From Embleya scabrispora DSM 41855 (GTDB taxonomy: Bacteria; Actinomycetota; Actinomycetes; Streptomycetales; Streptomycetaceae), in the NCBI RefSeq assembly GCF_000372745.1, contig NZ_KB889651.1, positions 124,001 to 188,000 of the forward strand: a DNA stretch of 64,000 bases, written 5' to 3'. The notes beneath the pieces are model-generated. The model was not told the origin of the DNA and did no database searches. It saw only the letters and a list, made by a program, of their open reading frames with translations. Positions 15,993 to 24,178 of this stretch are shown here, in pieces. How positions within the stretch are numbered: the first letter of the stretch is position 1; the number at the start of each line of letters is the position of its first letter. The position numbers and the translations under genes were made by a program.

Positions 15993-18083
15993 TCAACCAC
16001 CGAAGTAGTTGTCGAAGTTGCGGGAGAATTCGAGATTGTTGAAGCGGTCCCAGTTGATCGACCAGGTCATCAGTCCGCGCAGGTTCGGGCGCACGCCGTG
16101 GGGCGTGTAGCCGCCGCAGTTGGTGCCCTTGGTCAGGCAGTCGAGGGCCTTGTTCACCTCGGTGGTGGACACCCAGCCGTTGCCCGCCTGGACCGAGGCC
16201 GGCATGCCGATCGCGACCTGTTCGGGTCGCAGTGCCGGGAACACGTTGTTGGTGTTGCCCGCGACCGGGAAGCCGGTGAGCAGCATGTCCGTCATCGCGA
16301 TGTGGAAGTCGGCGCCGCCCATGCTGTGGTACTGGTTGTCCAGGCCCATGATCGAGCCGGAGTTGTAGTCCTGGACGTGCAGCAGGGTCAGGTCGTCGCG
16401 CAACGCGTGGATGACCGGCAGGTAGGCGCCGCAACGCGGGTCCTGGCCGCCCCACTGGCCGGAGCCGTAGTACTGGTAGCCCATCTGCACGAAGAACGTC
16501 TCCGGCGCCATGGTGAGCACGAACCGGCCGCCGTACTTGGCCTTGAGCGTCTTGACCGCCGAGATCAGGTTGACGATCACCGGCGTGGTCGGGTTCCTGA
16601 AGTCGGTGTCGCCGGTGTTCAGCGACAACGAGTGGCCCTCGAAGTCGATGTCCAGGCCGTCGAGTCCGTACTCGTCGATGATCCTGCCGACCGATTCGAC
16701 GAACTTGTCCCGCGCGGCGGTCGTGGACAGTTGCACCTGACCGTTCTGGCCGCCGATCGAGATCAGTACCTTCTTGCCCGCCGCCTGCTTGGCTCGGATG
16801 GCGGTCTTGAAGTCGGCGTCGCTCTCCACGCCGGAGCATTCGGTGGCCGGGCAACGCACGAACCGGATGTCGCCGGAGGTGACCGACGTCGGCTCGCCGA
16901 AGGACAGGTTGATCACGTCCCAACTCGCGGGCACATCGGCCATCTTGGTGTACCCGGCGCCGTTGGCGAAGCTCGCGTGCAGGTAGCCGACCAGGGCGTG
17001 CGGGGGCAGTTGGCCGCCTCCGCCGTCGGTGGCGGTGGTGGCGGTGACGGCCGCCGACTTGGCCGACTCGCCGGCCGAGTTGGTCGCGCTGACCTGGAAG
17101 CTGTACGCGGTGGCCGGGCTCAGGCCGGTCACCGTGGCGCTCGGGCCGGTCACCGCTTGGGCCGACGCGCCGTTGCGGTACACGTTGTAGCCGGTCGCGC
17201 CGGGAACCGCGGTCCAGGTCAGCGGCACGGCCGTCGTGGTCGGGGTACCGGCGGCCAGACCGGTGGGGGTGGCCGGGATCTGGGTGCCGCCGCCCGTGGT
17301 GGTCGCGGTGACCGGCGCCGACTTGGCCGACTCGCCGGCCGAATTGGTCGCGCTGACCTGGAAGTCGTACGCGGTGTTCGCGGTCAACCCGGTGACGTTC
17401 GCACCGGTCCCGGACACCGATTGCACCTTCGTGCCGTTCCGGTACACGTTGTAGCCCGTCGCGCCGGGAACCGCGGTCCACGACAGCGGCACGCTCGTCG
17501 TGGTCGGGGTGCCGGCCGTCAGGCCCGTGGGCACCGCCGGGACCTGGGTGCCGCCGCCGGGGCCGGTCAGCGACAGGTCGTCGGCGTAGTAGGCCCCCGT
17601 GCCGTACCAGCCGTGCGTGTACAGGGTCACCGACGTGGTGTTCGCGCCGGTGCGGAACGTGGTGGTCAGCCGGGTCCAGTCCGGTGCGGAGCCGGTCCAC
17701 GTGGACGGGTCGGTGGTGCCGGTGCCGGTCGCGCCGAGGTAGACGTAACTGCCGCGCACCCAGCCGGAGATCACGTAGTCGGAGGAGGGCTGCACGGTGA
17801 CGGTCTGCGCGCAGCGCGCGTTGTCGCTGCCGGCCGGGGTCGCCTTCAAGGCCGAAGTCCCGGCGTGTGCGGGGGTGCTGACGGTTGCTCCGCTGCCGGC
17901 GCTGCAGGTCCAGCCGGTCAGGCCGGATTCGAAGTCGCCGTTCCGGACGAGTTCGGCGGCGTCCGCGCCGTCGGCGGTGCCGCCGGCCGCGGTGAGCATG
18001 GCGGCGGTCAACAGTGCGGTGCCTGCCGCGGCGACGAGGGGGCGCAGCCGCTTGTGGGGACGAACGCTGGTGGATCCGGACAT
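15993..18083 (-). CDS. Secreted GH18 chitinase, CBM + 2 FnIII + catalytic domain
   Basis: A 696-residue secreted enzyme. It has a signal peptide (about 1-42, twin Arg-rich then hydrophobic, ending near ADGADAA). A carbohydrate-binding domain of the CBM4/9-like fold follows (about 44-178, NGDFESGLTGW...ADDLSL), then two fibronectin type III repeats (about 182-262 and 270-350). The GH18 barrel starts at 362 and carries SIGG (442) and DGLDIDFE (475-482, acid/base Glu482). It cleaves chitin to oligosaccharides with retention. GAGGA lies 6-7 bases before the ATG. TGGTCGGGACGA, a 9 of 12 match to a DasR core, lies 14 bases before the ATG and may be a weak site. Confidence 0.95.
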   Translation of the reverse strand: MSGSTSVRPHKRLRPLVAAAGTALLTAAMLTAAGGTADGADAAELVRNGDFESGLTGWTCSAGSGATVSTPAHAGTSALKATPAGSDNARCAQTVTVQPSSDYVISGWVRGSYVYLGATGTGTTDPSTWTGSAPDWTRLTTTFRTGANTTSVTLYTHGWYGTGAYYADDLSLTGPGGGTQVPAVPTGLTAGTPTTTSVPLSWTAVPGATGYNVYRNGTKVQSVSGTGANVTGLTANTAYDFQVSATNSAGESAKSAPVTATTTGGGTQIPATPTGLAAGTPTTTAVPLTWTAVPGATGYNVYRNGASAQAVTGPSATVTGLSPATAYSFQVSATNSAGESAKSAAVTATTATDGGGGQLPPHALVGYLHASFANGAGYTKMADVPASWDVINLSFGEPTSVTSGDIRFVRCPATECSGVESDADFKTAIRAKQAAGKKVLISIGGQNGQVQLSTTAARDKFVESVGRIIDEYGLDGLDIDFEGHSLSLNTGDTDFRNPTTPVIVNLISAVKTLKAKYGGRFVLTMAPETFFVQMGYQYYGSGQWGGQDPRCGAYLPVIHALRDDLTLLHVQDYNSGSIMGLDNQYHSMGGADFHIAMTDMLLTGFPVAGNTNNVFPALRPEQVAIGMPASVQAGNGWVSTTEVNKALDCLTKGTNCGGYTPHGVRPNLRGLMTWSINWDRFNNLEFSRNFDNYFGG

Positions 18084-18137
18084 GGGATTCCTCGCGTGGT
18101 CGGGACGAAATCGAACGGGGCGGAGCGGGACGGGGCA

Positions 18138-18166
18138 CCCGGGCCGGTCGTGTGGTCCGGCCCGGG
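18138..18166 (-). terminator. Terminator after upstream chitinase gene
   Basis: A perfect 10-bp stem CCCGGGCCGG/CCGGCCCGGG with a 9-base loop lies just after the stop codon of the 18.2-20.1 kb chitinase. It separates the two tandem chitinase genes, so the second probably has its own promoter. Confidence 0.7.
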
Positions 18167-18175
18167 CGCCGGGCG

Positions 18176-20134
18176 CTACGGGAGCGTGTCGAGGTGCGGG
18201 CCGACCGTGTTGGAGAACTGGTTGCCGTTGAGGGCGTCCCAGTTGGTCGACCAGGTCATCGCGCCGCGCAGACCCGGATAGGTCTTGCTCGGCTTGAACG
18301 TCCCGCAGCCGGTGCCCTTGGCGAGGCAGTCGAGCGCGTTGTTGACCACGCTCGGCGAGACGTAGCCGGATCCGGCACCGCGCGGTGAGGCCGGCAGGCC
18401 GAGGCCGACCTGCGAGGGGGCCAGGCCGCCTTCGAGTTGGATGCAGGCGAGGCCGGTCATGAAGTCGACCGTGCCCTGGCTGTACACCTTGCCGTCACAG
18501 CCGAGCATCGCGCCGCTGTTGTAGTACTGGGTGTTGACGACGGTCAGGATGTCCTTGATCGCCAGCGCGGTCTTGAAGTACTCGGTGCCGGTGGACTGCA
18601 TGTCCAGCGTCTGCGGTGCCATGGTGATCACCAGGCCGGCGCCGACCTTGCCGGACAACGAGCGCAGCGCCTGGGACATGTAGGTGGAGTTGATCCCGTT
18701 CTCCAGGTCGATGTCCACGCCGTCGAAGCCGTAGGTCTGGATCAGCGTGTACAGCGTGTTCGCGAAGTTGGTCGCCGACGTGGAGCTGTTGACCGAGACG
18801 GTGCCCTTCTCGCCGCCGACCGAGATGATCACCTTCTTGCCGGCCGCCTTCTTGGCCGCGATGTCGGCCTTGAAGGCCGCCTCGGAGTAGTTCAGCGCCG
18901 GATCCAGGGTGAACGAGACGCCGCCCGGGGTGCCGGTGGCGTCCGCGAACGAGACGGCGATGATGTCGTATTCGGCGGGCACCTGGGCGATGGTCTGGAT
19001 GGTGGCGCCGTTGTTGAAGTTCTGCCAGTAGCCGGTGAGCACGTGCTTGGGCAGTTGGCCGCCGCCTCCGCCGCCGGTGGTGGTCGCGGTCACCGCGGCG
19101 GACCTGGCCGACTCACCCGCCGAGTTGGTGGCACTGACCTGGAAGCCGTAGGACGTGGACGCGGTCAGATTGACGGCCGTCGCACCGGTCCCGGACACGG
19201 ACTGCACCTTGGTGCCGTCCTGGTAGAGGTTGTAGCCGGTCGCGCCGGGGACGGAGTTCCACGACAGGGGCACACTCGTGGAGGTCGGCGCACCCGCGGC
19301 CAGGCCGGTGGGGACCGCCGGGATCTGGGTGCCGCCGCCGGTGGTGGTCGCGGTGACCGGCGCCGACTTGGCCGACTCGCCGGCCGAGTTGGTCGCGCTG
19401 ACCTGGAAGTCGTACACGGTGTTCGCGGTCAACCCGGTGACGTCGGCGCTCGTCCCGGTGACCGACTGCACCTTGGTCCCGTTCCGGTACACGTTGTAAC
19501 CGGTCGCGCCGGGGACGGAGTTCCACGACAGGGGCACACTCGTGGAGGTCGGCGCACCGGCGGCCAGGCCGGTGGGGACCGCCGGGATCCGGGTGCCGCC
19601 GCCGGGGCCGGCCAGGGTGATGTCGTCGGCGAAGTAGGCGGGTTGGCCGTACCAGCCGTGGGTGTAGACGGTGACCGAGGTGGTCGAGGGTCCGGTGCGG
19701 AACGTGGTGGTGAGTTGCTGATACGTTCCGGCGCCCGGCGTCCAGGTGGACGGGTCGGTGGTGCCGGTGCCGGTCGCGCCCAGGTAGACATAGCTGCCCT
19801 GGACCCAGGCGCTCAGTGTGTAGGCGGAGTTCGGCAACACCGTGACGGTCTGTGCGCACCGGGCGTTGTCGGAACCCGCCGGGGTGGCCTTGAGCGCGCC
19901 GGTGCCGGTATGCGTGGGGGTGCTCACCGCAGCGCCGGAACCGGCCGAACAGGTCCAGCCGGAGAGGCCGTTCTCGAAGCCGGGATTGCTCACCAGGTTG
20001 TCGGCGGCCTGTGCGCTGCCGGCGACGGCGACGGTCAGACCGGCGCCGGCCAGGGTGAGCGCCGCGAGTGCGGCGAGGGTGGGGTGTCCGCGGCGAGGGG
20101 ACTTCGCTCGCGGAAGGTGCGAAACGCGTGCCAC
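18176..20134 (-). CDS. Secreted GH18 chitinase, CBM + 2 FnIII + catalytic domain (DasR-type promoter)
   Basis: A 652-residue secreted enzyme with the same plan as its neighbour. The signal peptide ends near residue 44 (AGSAQAA). A CBM (about 46-178) and two FnIII repeats (about 182-350) follow, then a GH18 barrel with SVGG (438) and DGVDIDLE (471-478, acid/base Glu478). The barrel sequence differs clearly from the neighbour, while CBM and FnIII are very similar, so the modules were duplicated or converted recently. The GTG start was chosen because GGAGG lies 5 bases upstream and the signal peptide follows directly. Two DasR-like boxes lie 80-107 bases upstream. Confidence 0.95.
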   Translation of the reverse strand: MARVSHLPRAKSPRRGHPTLAALAALTLAGAGLTVAVAGSAQAADNLVSNPGFENGLSGWTCSAGSGAAVSTPTHTGTGALKATPAGSDNARCAQTVTVLPNSAYTLSAWVQGSYVYLGATGTGTTDPSTWTPGAGTYQQLTTTFRTGPSTTSVTVYTHGWYGQPAYFADDITLAGPGGGTRIPAVPTGLAAGAPTSTSVPLSWNSVPGATGYNVYRNGTKVQSVTGTSADVTGLTANTVYDFQVSATNSAGESAKSAPVTATTTGGGTQIPAVPTGLAAGAPTSTSVPLSWNSVPGATGYNLYQDGTKVQSVSGTGATAVNLTASTSYGFQVSATNSAGESARSAAVTATTTGGGGGGQLPKHVLTGYWQNFNNGATIQTIAQVPAEYDIIAVSFADATGTPGGVSFTLDPALNYSEAAFKADIAAKKAAGKKVIISVGGEKGTVSVNSSTSATNFANTLYTLIQTYGFDGVDIDLENGINSTYMSQALRSLSGKVGAGLVITMAPQTLDMQSTGTEYFKTALAIKDILTVVNTQYYNSGAMLGCDGKVYSQGTVDFMTGLACIQLEGGLAPSQVGLGLPASPRGAGSGYVSPSVVNNALDCLAKGTGCGTFKPSKTYPGLRGAMTWSTNWDALNGNQFSNTVGPHLDTLP

Positions 20135-20212
20135 TACTGCCTCCGTGCGTGGAGAAGCGATGTGGGTGGACGTGGTACCGCCGGATGCGCGACAGCCCGC
20201 CCTGTGCGCATA

Positions 20213-20241
20213 TTGGTCTAGGCCAAAGTGGTCCAGACCAA
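20213..20241 (-). promoter_or_regulatory. Two DasR-like responsive elements in chitinase promoter
   Basis: TGGTCTAGGCCA and TGGTCCAGACCA are near-perfect matches to the DasR element core TGGTCTAGACCA. They are 15 bases apart start to start. DasR represses chitin and N-acetylglucosamine genes in Streptomyces until glucosamine-6-phosphate accumulates. Streptomyces chitinase promoters are also known for such paired 12-base repeats. Confidence 0.8.
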
Positions 20242-20396
20242 TGGAGCGTGTCAAGGTTTTCCACCCGATCCGACTCCGTTTACCTCGCCGTCCCCAACCG
20301 GTTACGCTCCGCAGCGGCCCGATTCCCGTGCCCACACCCGGGTTTGCCGCGCGACCGGCCCTCGCCGACCGCACCGGCCCACCCGCCGCGTCGACC

Positions 20397-21218
20397 TCAC
20401 CCGGCGAGTTCCCTACGCAGGACGCCCACCGAGGCCGGGTCCCAGCCCGGACGCGGCGCGGACCCGACCAACAACCGGGTGTACGCGTGTCGCGGGTCGG
20501 TCAGGATGTCGGCGGTCGGCCCCTGTTCGACCGCGACACCGCGATAGAGCACCAGAATGTCGTCGGTGACCTGCTGCACCACCGCGAGGTCGTGGCTGAC
20601 GAAGACCAGCGCGACGTCCGTCTCCTCGCGCAATTCGGTGAGCAGGTGCAGGATCTGCGCCTGGATCGACACATCCAGGGCGGAGACCGCCTCGTCCAGC
20701 ACCAGGACTCGCGGGCGCGCCGCCAACGCCCGGGCGATGGACAACCGTTGCCGCTGCCCACCGCTGAGCCGATGCGGTCGGGCGTCGGCCTCGCGGGTGC
20801 CCAGGCCGACCTGGTCGAGCAGCTCACGCACCCGCTTGTCGCGATCCGCCTCGCCGTGCAGGCGCAACACGCCGGCCACGCACTGCGCGGCGGTGAGCCT
20901 GGGATCGAGTGAGACATACGGGTCCTGGAAGACCATCTGGATCTCCCGGGCCCGACGCAGCCGTTCCGCGGCGCCCTTGGCACGCGGCGCGCGCGGGCAT
21001 CCGTCCACCGCGATGGTGCCCGCGTCCGGGCGGACCAGGCCGACCAGCATCCGCGCGATCGTGGTCTTGCCCGAACCGGACTCGCCGACCAGGCCGAGCG
21101 AACCGCCCGGCGGCACGGCGAAGGAGATGTCGCAGGCCGCGACCGTGCGCTCGCCGCGTCGACCCGGCAGCGCGAACTCGCGGCACAAACCGTGTACTTC
21201 CAGAGCCGGGGTGGTCAT
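20397..21218 (-). CDS. Oligopeptide/dipeptide ABC transporter ATP-binding protein (DppF/OppF type)
   Basis: A 273-residue ABC ATPase. It has Walker A GESGSGKTT, Q-loop VFQDPYVSLDP (typical of OppF/DppF), signature LSGGQRQRLSIARALA and Walker B VLVLDEAVSALD, followed by FVSHDLAVV. The C-terminus carries the short extension with the HAYTRLL motif. It energises peptide uptake at the inner face of the membrane. Its ATG overlaps the stop of the preceding DppD-type gene by four bases (ATGA), so translation is coupled. It is the last gene of a C45-SBP-DppB-DppC-DppD-DppF operon. Confidence 0.94.
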   Translation of the reverse strand: MTTPALEVHGLCREFALPGRRGERTVAACDISFAVPPGGSLGLVGESGSGKTTIARMLVGLVRPDAGTIAVDGCPRAPRAKGAAERLRRAREIQMVFQDPYVSLDPRLTAAQCVAGVLRLHGEADRDKRVRELLDQVGLGTREADARPHRLSGGQRQRLSIARALAARPRVLVLDEAVSALDVSIQAQILHLLTELREETDVALVFVSHDLAVVQQVTDDILVLYRGVAVEQGPTADILTDPRHAYTRLLVGSAPRPGWDPASVGVLRRELAG

Positions 21219-22243
21219 CGGCGCACCTTCTCCGCAGGGTGGTCCAAATCGGTTCGGCGACACATCACGCTGCCGCCGTCGTCGAGTTCGCGCGCGACCG
21301 GCAGCCAGGTCTCGCACGCCGCCTCGGCCACCGGGCAGCGCGCGACGAACGGGCAGCCCGGGAAGGCGTCGTCCAGCGACGGCGGTCGGCCCGGGATCGG
21401 GCTGATCGGGCGCGGGTCGCCCAACTCGGGCGTGCAGGCCAGCAGGCCGGCCGTGTACGGATGGCGCGGATCCTCGAACAACCGCTCGGCGGTTCGCTCT
21501 TCCACGACCCGCCCGGCGTACATGACGTACACCCGGTCGCAGTAGGCCGCGGCCAGGTGCAGGTCGTGCGTGATGAACAGCAGGCCCAGTCCGCGCCCGG
21601 TGCGATGCTCGCGCAGGATGGCCAGGATCTCGGCCTGGGTGGTCACGTCCAGCGCGCTGGTCGCCTCGTCCGCGAGCAGCAGTTCGGGATCGCCCGCGAG
21701 TGCCGCCGCGATCACCACCCGCTGGAGCATGCCACCGGACAACTCGTGCGGGAATTGCCGCAGCCGCTCGGCCGGACGCACGATGCCCACCGCCTCCAGC
21801 AACCGCAGCGCCTCGGCGTACGCCTGCGCCTTCGGCCGGCCCAGGGTGTGGATCAGCCGCTCGGTCAGGAAGTCGCCGATCCGGCGCACCGGATTGAGCG
21901 AGGAACGCGGATCCTGGTGCACCATCGCCACCCGGCGGGCCCGAAGTTCGCGCAGGTCGCCCGCGTTCAGGGTGAGCACGTCGCGCCCGGCCACGCCCAC
22001 CCGGCCGCGCAGGTGCGCATCGCGCGGCAACATCCGCAGCACCGCCTTCGCGGCGGTGGACTTGCCCGAGCCGGACTCGCCGACCAAGCCCACCACTTCG
22101 CCTCGATCCACCCGCAGGCGCACCGCGTCGAGCACCGGACGTCGCGCCCCGACACCGGGCAACTCGACCGTCAGGTCCTCGATGTCCAGCAGGGTCTCGG
22201 CGTCGAGCGGGGTCTTTGCCGGGTCGCTCTCCTTCCGCACCAT
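21215..22243 (-). CDS. Oligopeptide/dipeptide ABC transporter ATP-binding protein (DppD/OppD type)
   Basis: A 342-residue ABC ATPase. It has Walker A GESGSGKST, VHQDPRSSLNPVRRIGDFL, signature LSGGMLQRVVIAAAL, Walker B LLADEATSALD, and ITHDLHLAA. The C-terminal domain contains GCPFVARCPVAEAACE, the cysteine cluster found in OppD/DppD-type subunits (iron-sulfur in some). It pairs with the DppF-type ATPase encoded next. The start codon overlaps the permease stop by one base (TGATG), so it is tightly coupled to the rest of the operon. Confidence 0.94.
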   Translation of the reverse strand: MVRKESDPAKTPLDAETLLDIEDLTVELPGVGARRPVLDAVRLRVDRGEVVGLVGESGSGKSTAAKAVLRMLPRDAHLRGRVGVAGRDVLTLNAGDLRELRARRVAMVHQDPRSSLNPVRRIGDFLTERLIHTLGRPKAQAYAEALRLLEAVGIVRPAERLRQFPHELSGGMLQRVVIAAALAGDPELLLADEATSALDVTTQAEILAILREHRTGRGLGLLFITHDLHLAAAYCDRVYVMYAGRVVEERTAERLFEDPRHPYTAGLLACTPELGDPRPISPIPGRPPSLDDAFPGCPFVARCPVAEAACETWLPVARELDDGGSVMCRRTDLDHPAEKVRR

Positions 22244-23136
22244 CAACGTTCCCTCACCCCCAGGCGGTCGGAGATCCGCACGCCGACGACATTGAAGGCC
22301 ACCACGACCAGGGCGATCGCGGTGCCGGGCACCAGGGCCGGCCACAGCGCGCCCTGGACCAGCGCGGCCTGCCCCTCCTTGACCATCAGACCCCATTCCG
22401 AACTGGGCGGCTGGGCGCCGAAGCCCAGATAGCTGAGCGTGGCCATGCCCATCAACACCTGACCGAACATCAGCACCAGGTAACCGATCAGCGACGGCGC
22501 CAGGTTGGGCACCAGGCGTCGGGCGCAGATCGCGAATCCGCCCATGCCCTGCACCCGATAGGCGTCGATGTAGGGCTTGGCCCGCTCGGCGAGCGCGATG
22601 CTGCGGGTGTACTTGGCCACCACCGGCGAATAGGCCAGCGCGAGCGCGATCACCGCCGTGGTCAACCCGTCGCCGAATACCGACACGATCAGGATCACGA
22701 ACAACAACCCGGGAAAGGCGAACATCACGTCGGTGACGCGCGAGACGAGCGCGTCCACCCAACCGCCGTGCCAGGCGGCCAGCGTGCCCAGCGCGATCCC
22801 GATCACCGACGCGAGCGCGAGCAGCGCAAGCGGCGCCACCAGGCTCGGCCCCGCCCCGTGCAGTACCCGGGAGAGCAGGTCGCGCCCGGACTGGTCGGTG
22901 CCCAGCACGTGCGCGCCGTCGGGCAGCGCGAGCGAGGCGTTCAGGTCGATGGCGTCCGGTTCGTACGGCGCCACCAGCGGCGCCAGGATCGCCAACGTCG
23001 CGGTCAGCAGCAGGAATCCGGCCGCGATCCGGAACGGGATCGGCCAGGTCCGGGCGGGCTTGGCCGACTTCGAGGACATCATCGGCACGGGCGGCACGGG
23101 CGGCACGGGCGGCGCGGCGGTTTGCGGGAGGGTCAT
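22243..23136 (-). CDS. Oligopeptide/dipeptide ABC transporter permease (DppC type)
   Basis: A 297-residue inner-membrane permease. A proline-rich N-terminal tail (PPVPPVPPVP, encoded by a 9-base tandem repeat) precedes TM1 (FRIAAGFLLLTATLAILAPLV). Then come the DppC signature VLGTDQSGRDLLSRVLHG and the cytoplasmic EAA-type loop ALAERAKPYIDAYRVQGMGG. AAGGA lies 9 bases before the ATG, which overlaps the DppB stop by four bases. Confidence 0.93.
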   Translation of the reverse strand: MTLPQTAAPPVPPVPPVPMMSSKSAKPARTWPIPFRIAAGFLLLTATLAILAPLVAPYEPDAIDLNASLALPDGAHVLGTDQSGRDLLSRVLHGAGPSLVAPLALLALASVIGIALGTLAAWHGGWVDALVSRVTDVMFAFPGLLFVILIVSVFGDGLTTAVIALALAYSPVVAKYTRSIALAERAKPYIDAYRVQGMGGFAICARRLVPNLAPSLIGYLVLMFGQVLMGMATLSYLGFGAQPPSSEWGLMVKEGQAALVQGALWPALVPGTAIALVVVAFNVVGVRISDRLGVRER

Positions 23137-24083
23137 GCGGCGCTTCCTTCGAGGCGCACCCGCGGATCGATCAGCGGGTGGACGAGGTCGACGAACGTGG
23201 TCACGAGCATGTAGGCGAGCACCATGAGCAGCAGCACGGCCTGGGTCACCGGGAAGTCGTGCGTGTTGATCGCCTGGACCAGCAGCGAGCCCATCCCGCT
23301 GATCCCGAACGCGGTCTCCACGACCACGGTGCCCGCGAACAGGCTCGCGATGATCAGGCCGCACATGGTCACCACCGGCGCGAGCGCGTTGCGCAGCACG
23401 TGCCGACGGATCACCTTGAACTCGGACAGTCCCGCCGCGCGAGCCACGGTGACGTGGTCCTGGGCGTACTGCTCCAGCATGCTCTGCCGGGTCACCCGGC
23501 TGACCACGGCCAGTTCGCCCAGCGCGAGCGAGAGCGCGGGCAGGGTCAGGTGGTGGAGGCGGTCACCGAAGCCCTCGCCGGCGCCGGTGACCGGGAACCA
23601 GCCCAACTGCACGCCCAGGAAGGCGACCAGGGCCAGTGCCTTGACGAACTTGGGAATCGACGCGAGCAGCGTGGTGACCGCGACGACGATCGAGTCGACC
23701 CGGCCGCCGCGCACCGCCGACAACACGCCGAGGGCGACGCCGGCCACGACGAACAGCACGGCCGAGTAGCCGACCAGGAACAGCGTGGTGGGCACGCGCG
23801 AGGACACCAGGTCCGCTACCTGGTCGTGGTACTGCATCGAGCGGCCGAGGTCGCCACGCAGGACGCCGCCGATCCAGTCCCCGTACTGCACCCACAGCGG
23901 GTCGTCGAGGTGGTAGGCGGCCCGGACGGCGGCCAGTTTCTCCGGCGTCGCGTCCTCCTGTCCGCCGACCAGGAACGCGGCCGGGTCGCCGGGGGCGGCG
24001 TAGATGGCGCCGAAGATCACGAAGGACGCGGCGAGCAGGGTGACGAGCAGCCCAAGGGTGATGCGCAGGGCGCGGGCGGGCAT
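23133..24083 (-). CDS. Oligopeptide/dipeptide ABC transporter permease (DppB type)
   Basis: A 316-residue inner-membrane permease. TM1 is LRITLGLLVTLLAASFVIFGAIY, followed by the DppB hallmark APGDPAAFLVG and a periplasmic loop with YHLDDPLWVQYGDWIGGVLRGDLGRS. The EAA-loop equivalent is YAQDHVTVARAAGLSEFKVIRRHVLRNAL. GGAGG lies 8 bases before the ATG. It is the first of four genes joined by start-stop overlaps, behind the binding protein by 95 bases. Confidence 0.93.
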   Translation of the reverse strand: MPARALRITLGLLVTLLAASFVIFGAIYAAPGDPAAFLVGGQEDATPEKLAAVRAAYHLDDPLWVQYGDWIGGVLRGDLGRSMQYHDQVADLVSSRVPTTLFLVGYSAVLFVVAGVALGVLSAVRGGRVDSIVVAVTTLLASIPKFVKALALVAFLGVQLGWFPVTGAGEGFGDRLHHLTLPALSLALGELAVVSRVTRQSMLEQYAQDHVTVARAAGLSEFKVIRRHVLRNALAPVVTMCGLIIASLFAGTVVVETAFGISGMGSLLVQAINTHDFPVTQAVLLLMVLAYMLVTTFVDLVHPLIDPRVRLEGSAA

Positions 24084-24178
24084 GGGGGACACCTCCGAGA
24101 GCGAGGGGAACGGGCCGGTGCGCGGCCGGGCGGGTGTGCCGGACACGTGTGTCCGCGCGGCCGGCGCAGCGCGGGGGA

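Noticed and set aside
13135-18138. Very long minus-strand ORF of 1667 residues and similar long Arg/Pro-rich frames elsewhere
   Set aside because: They are shadows of real genes in high-GC DNA. They lack recognisable domains and consist of low-complexity Arg, Gly, Pro and Ala runs opposite well conserved proteins.
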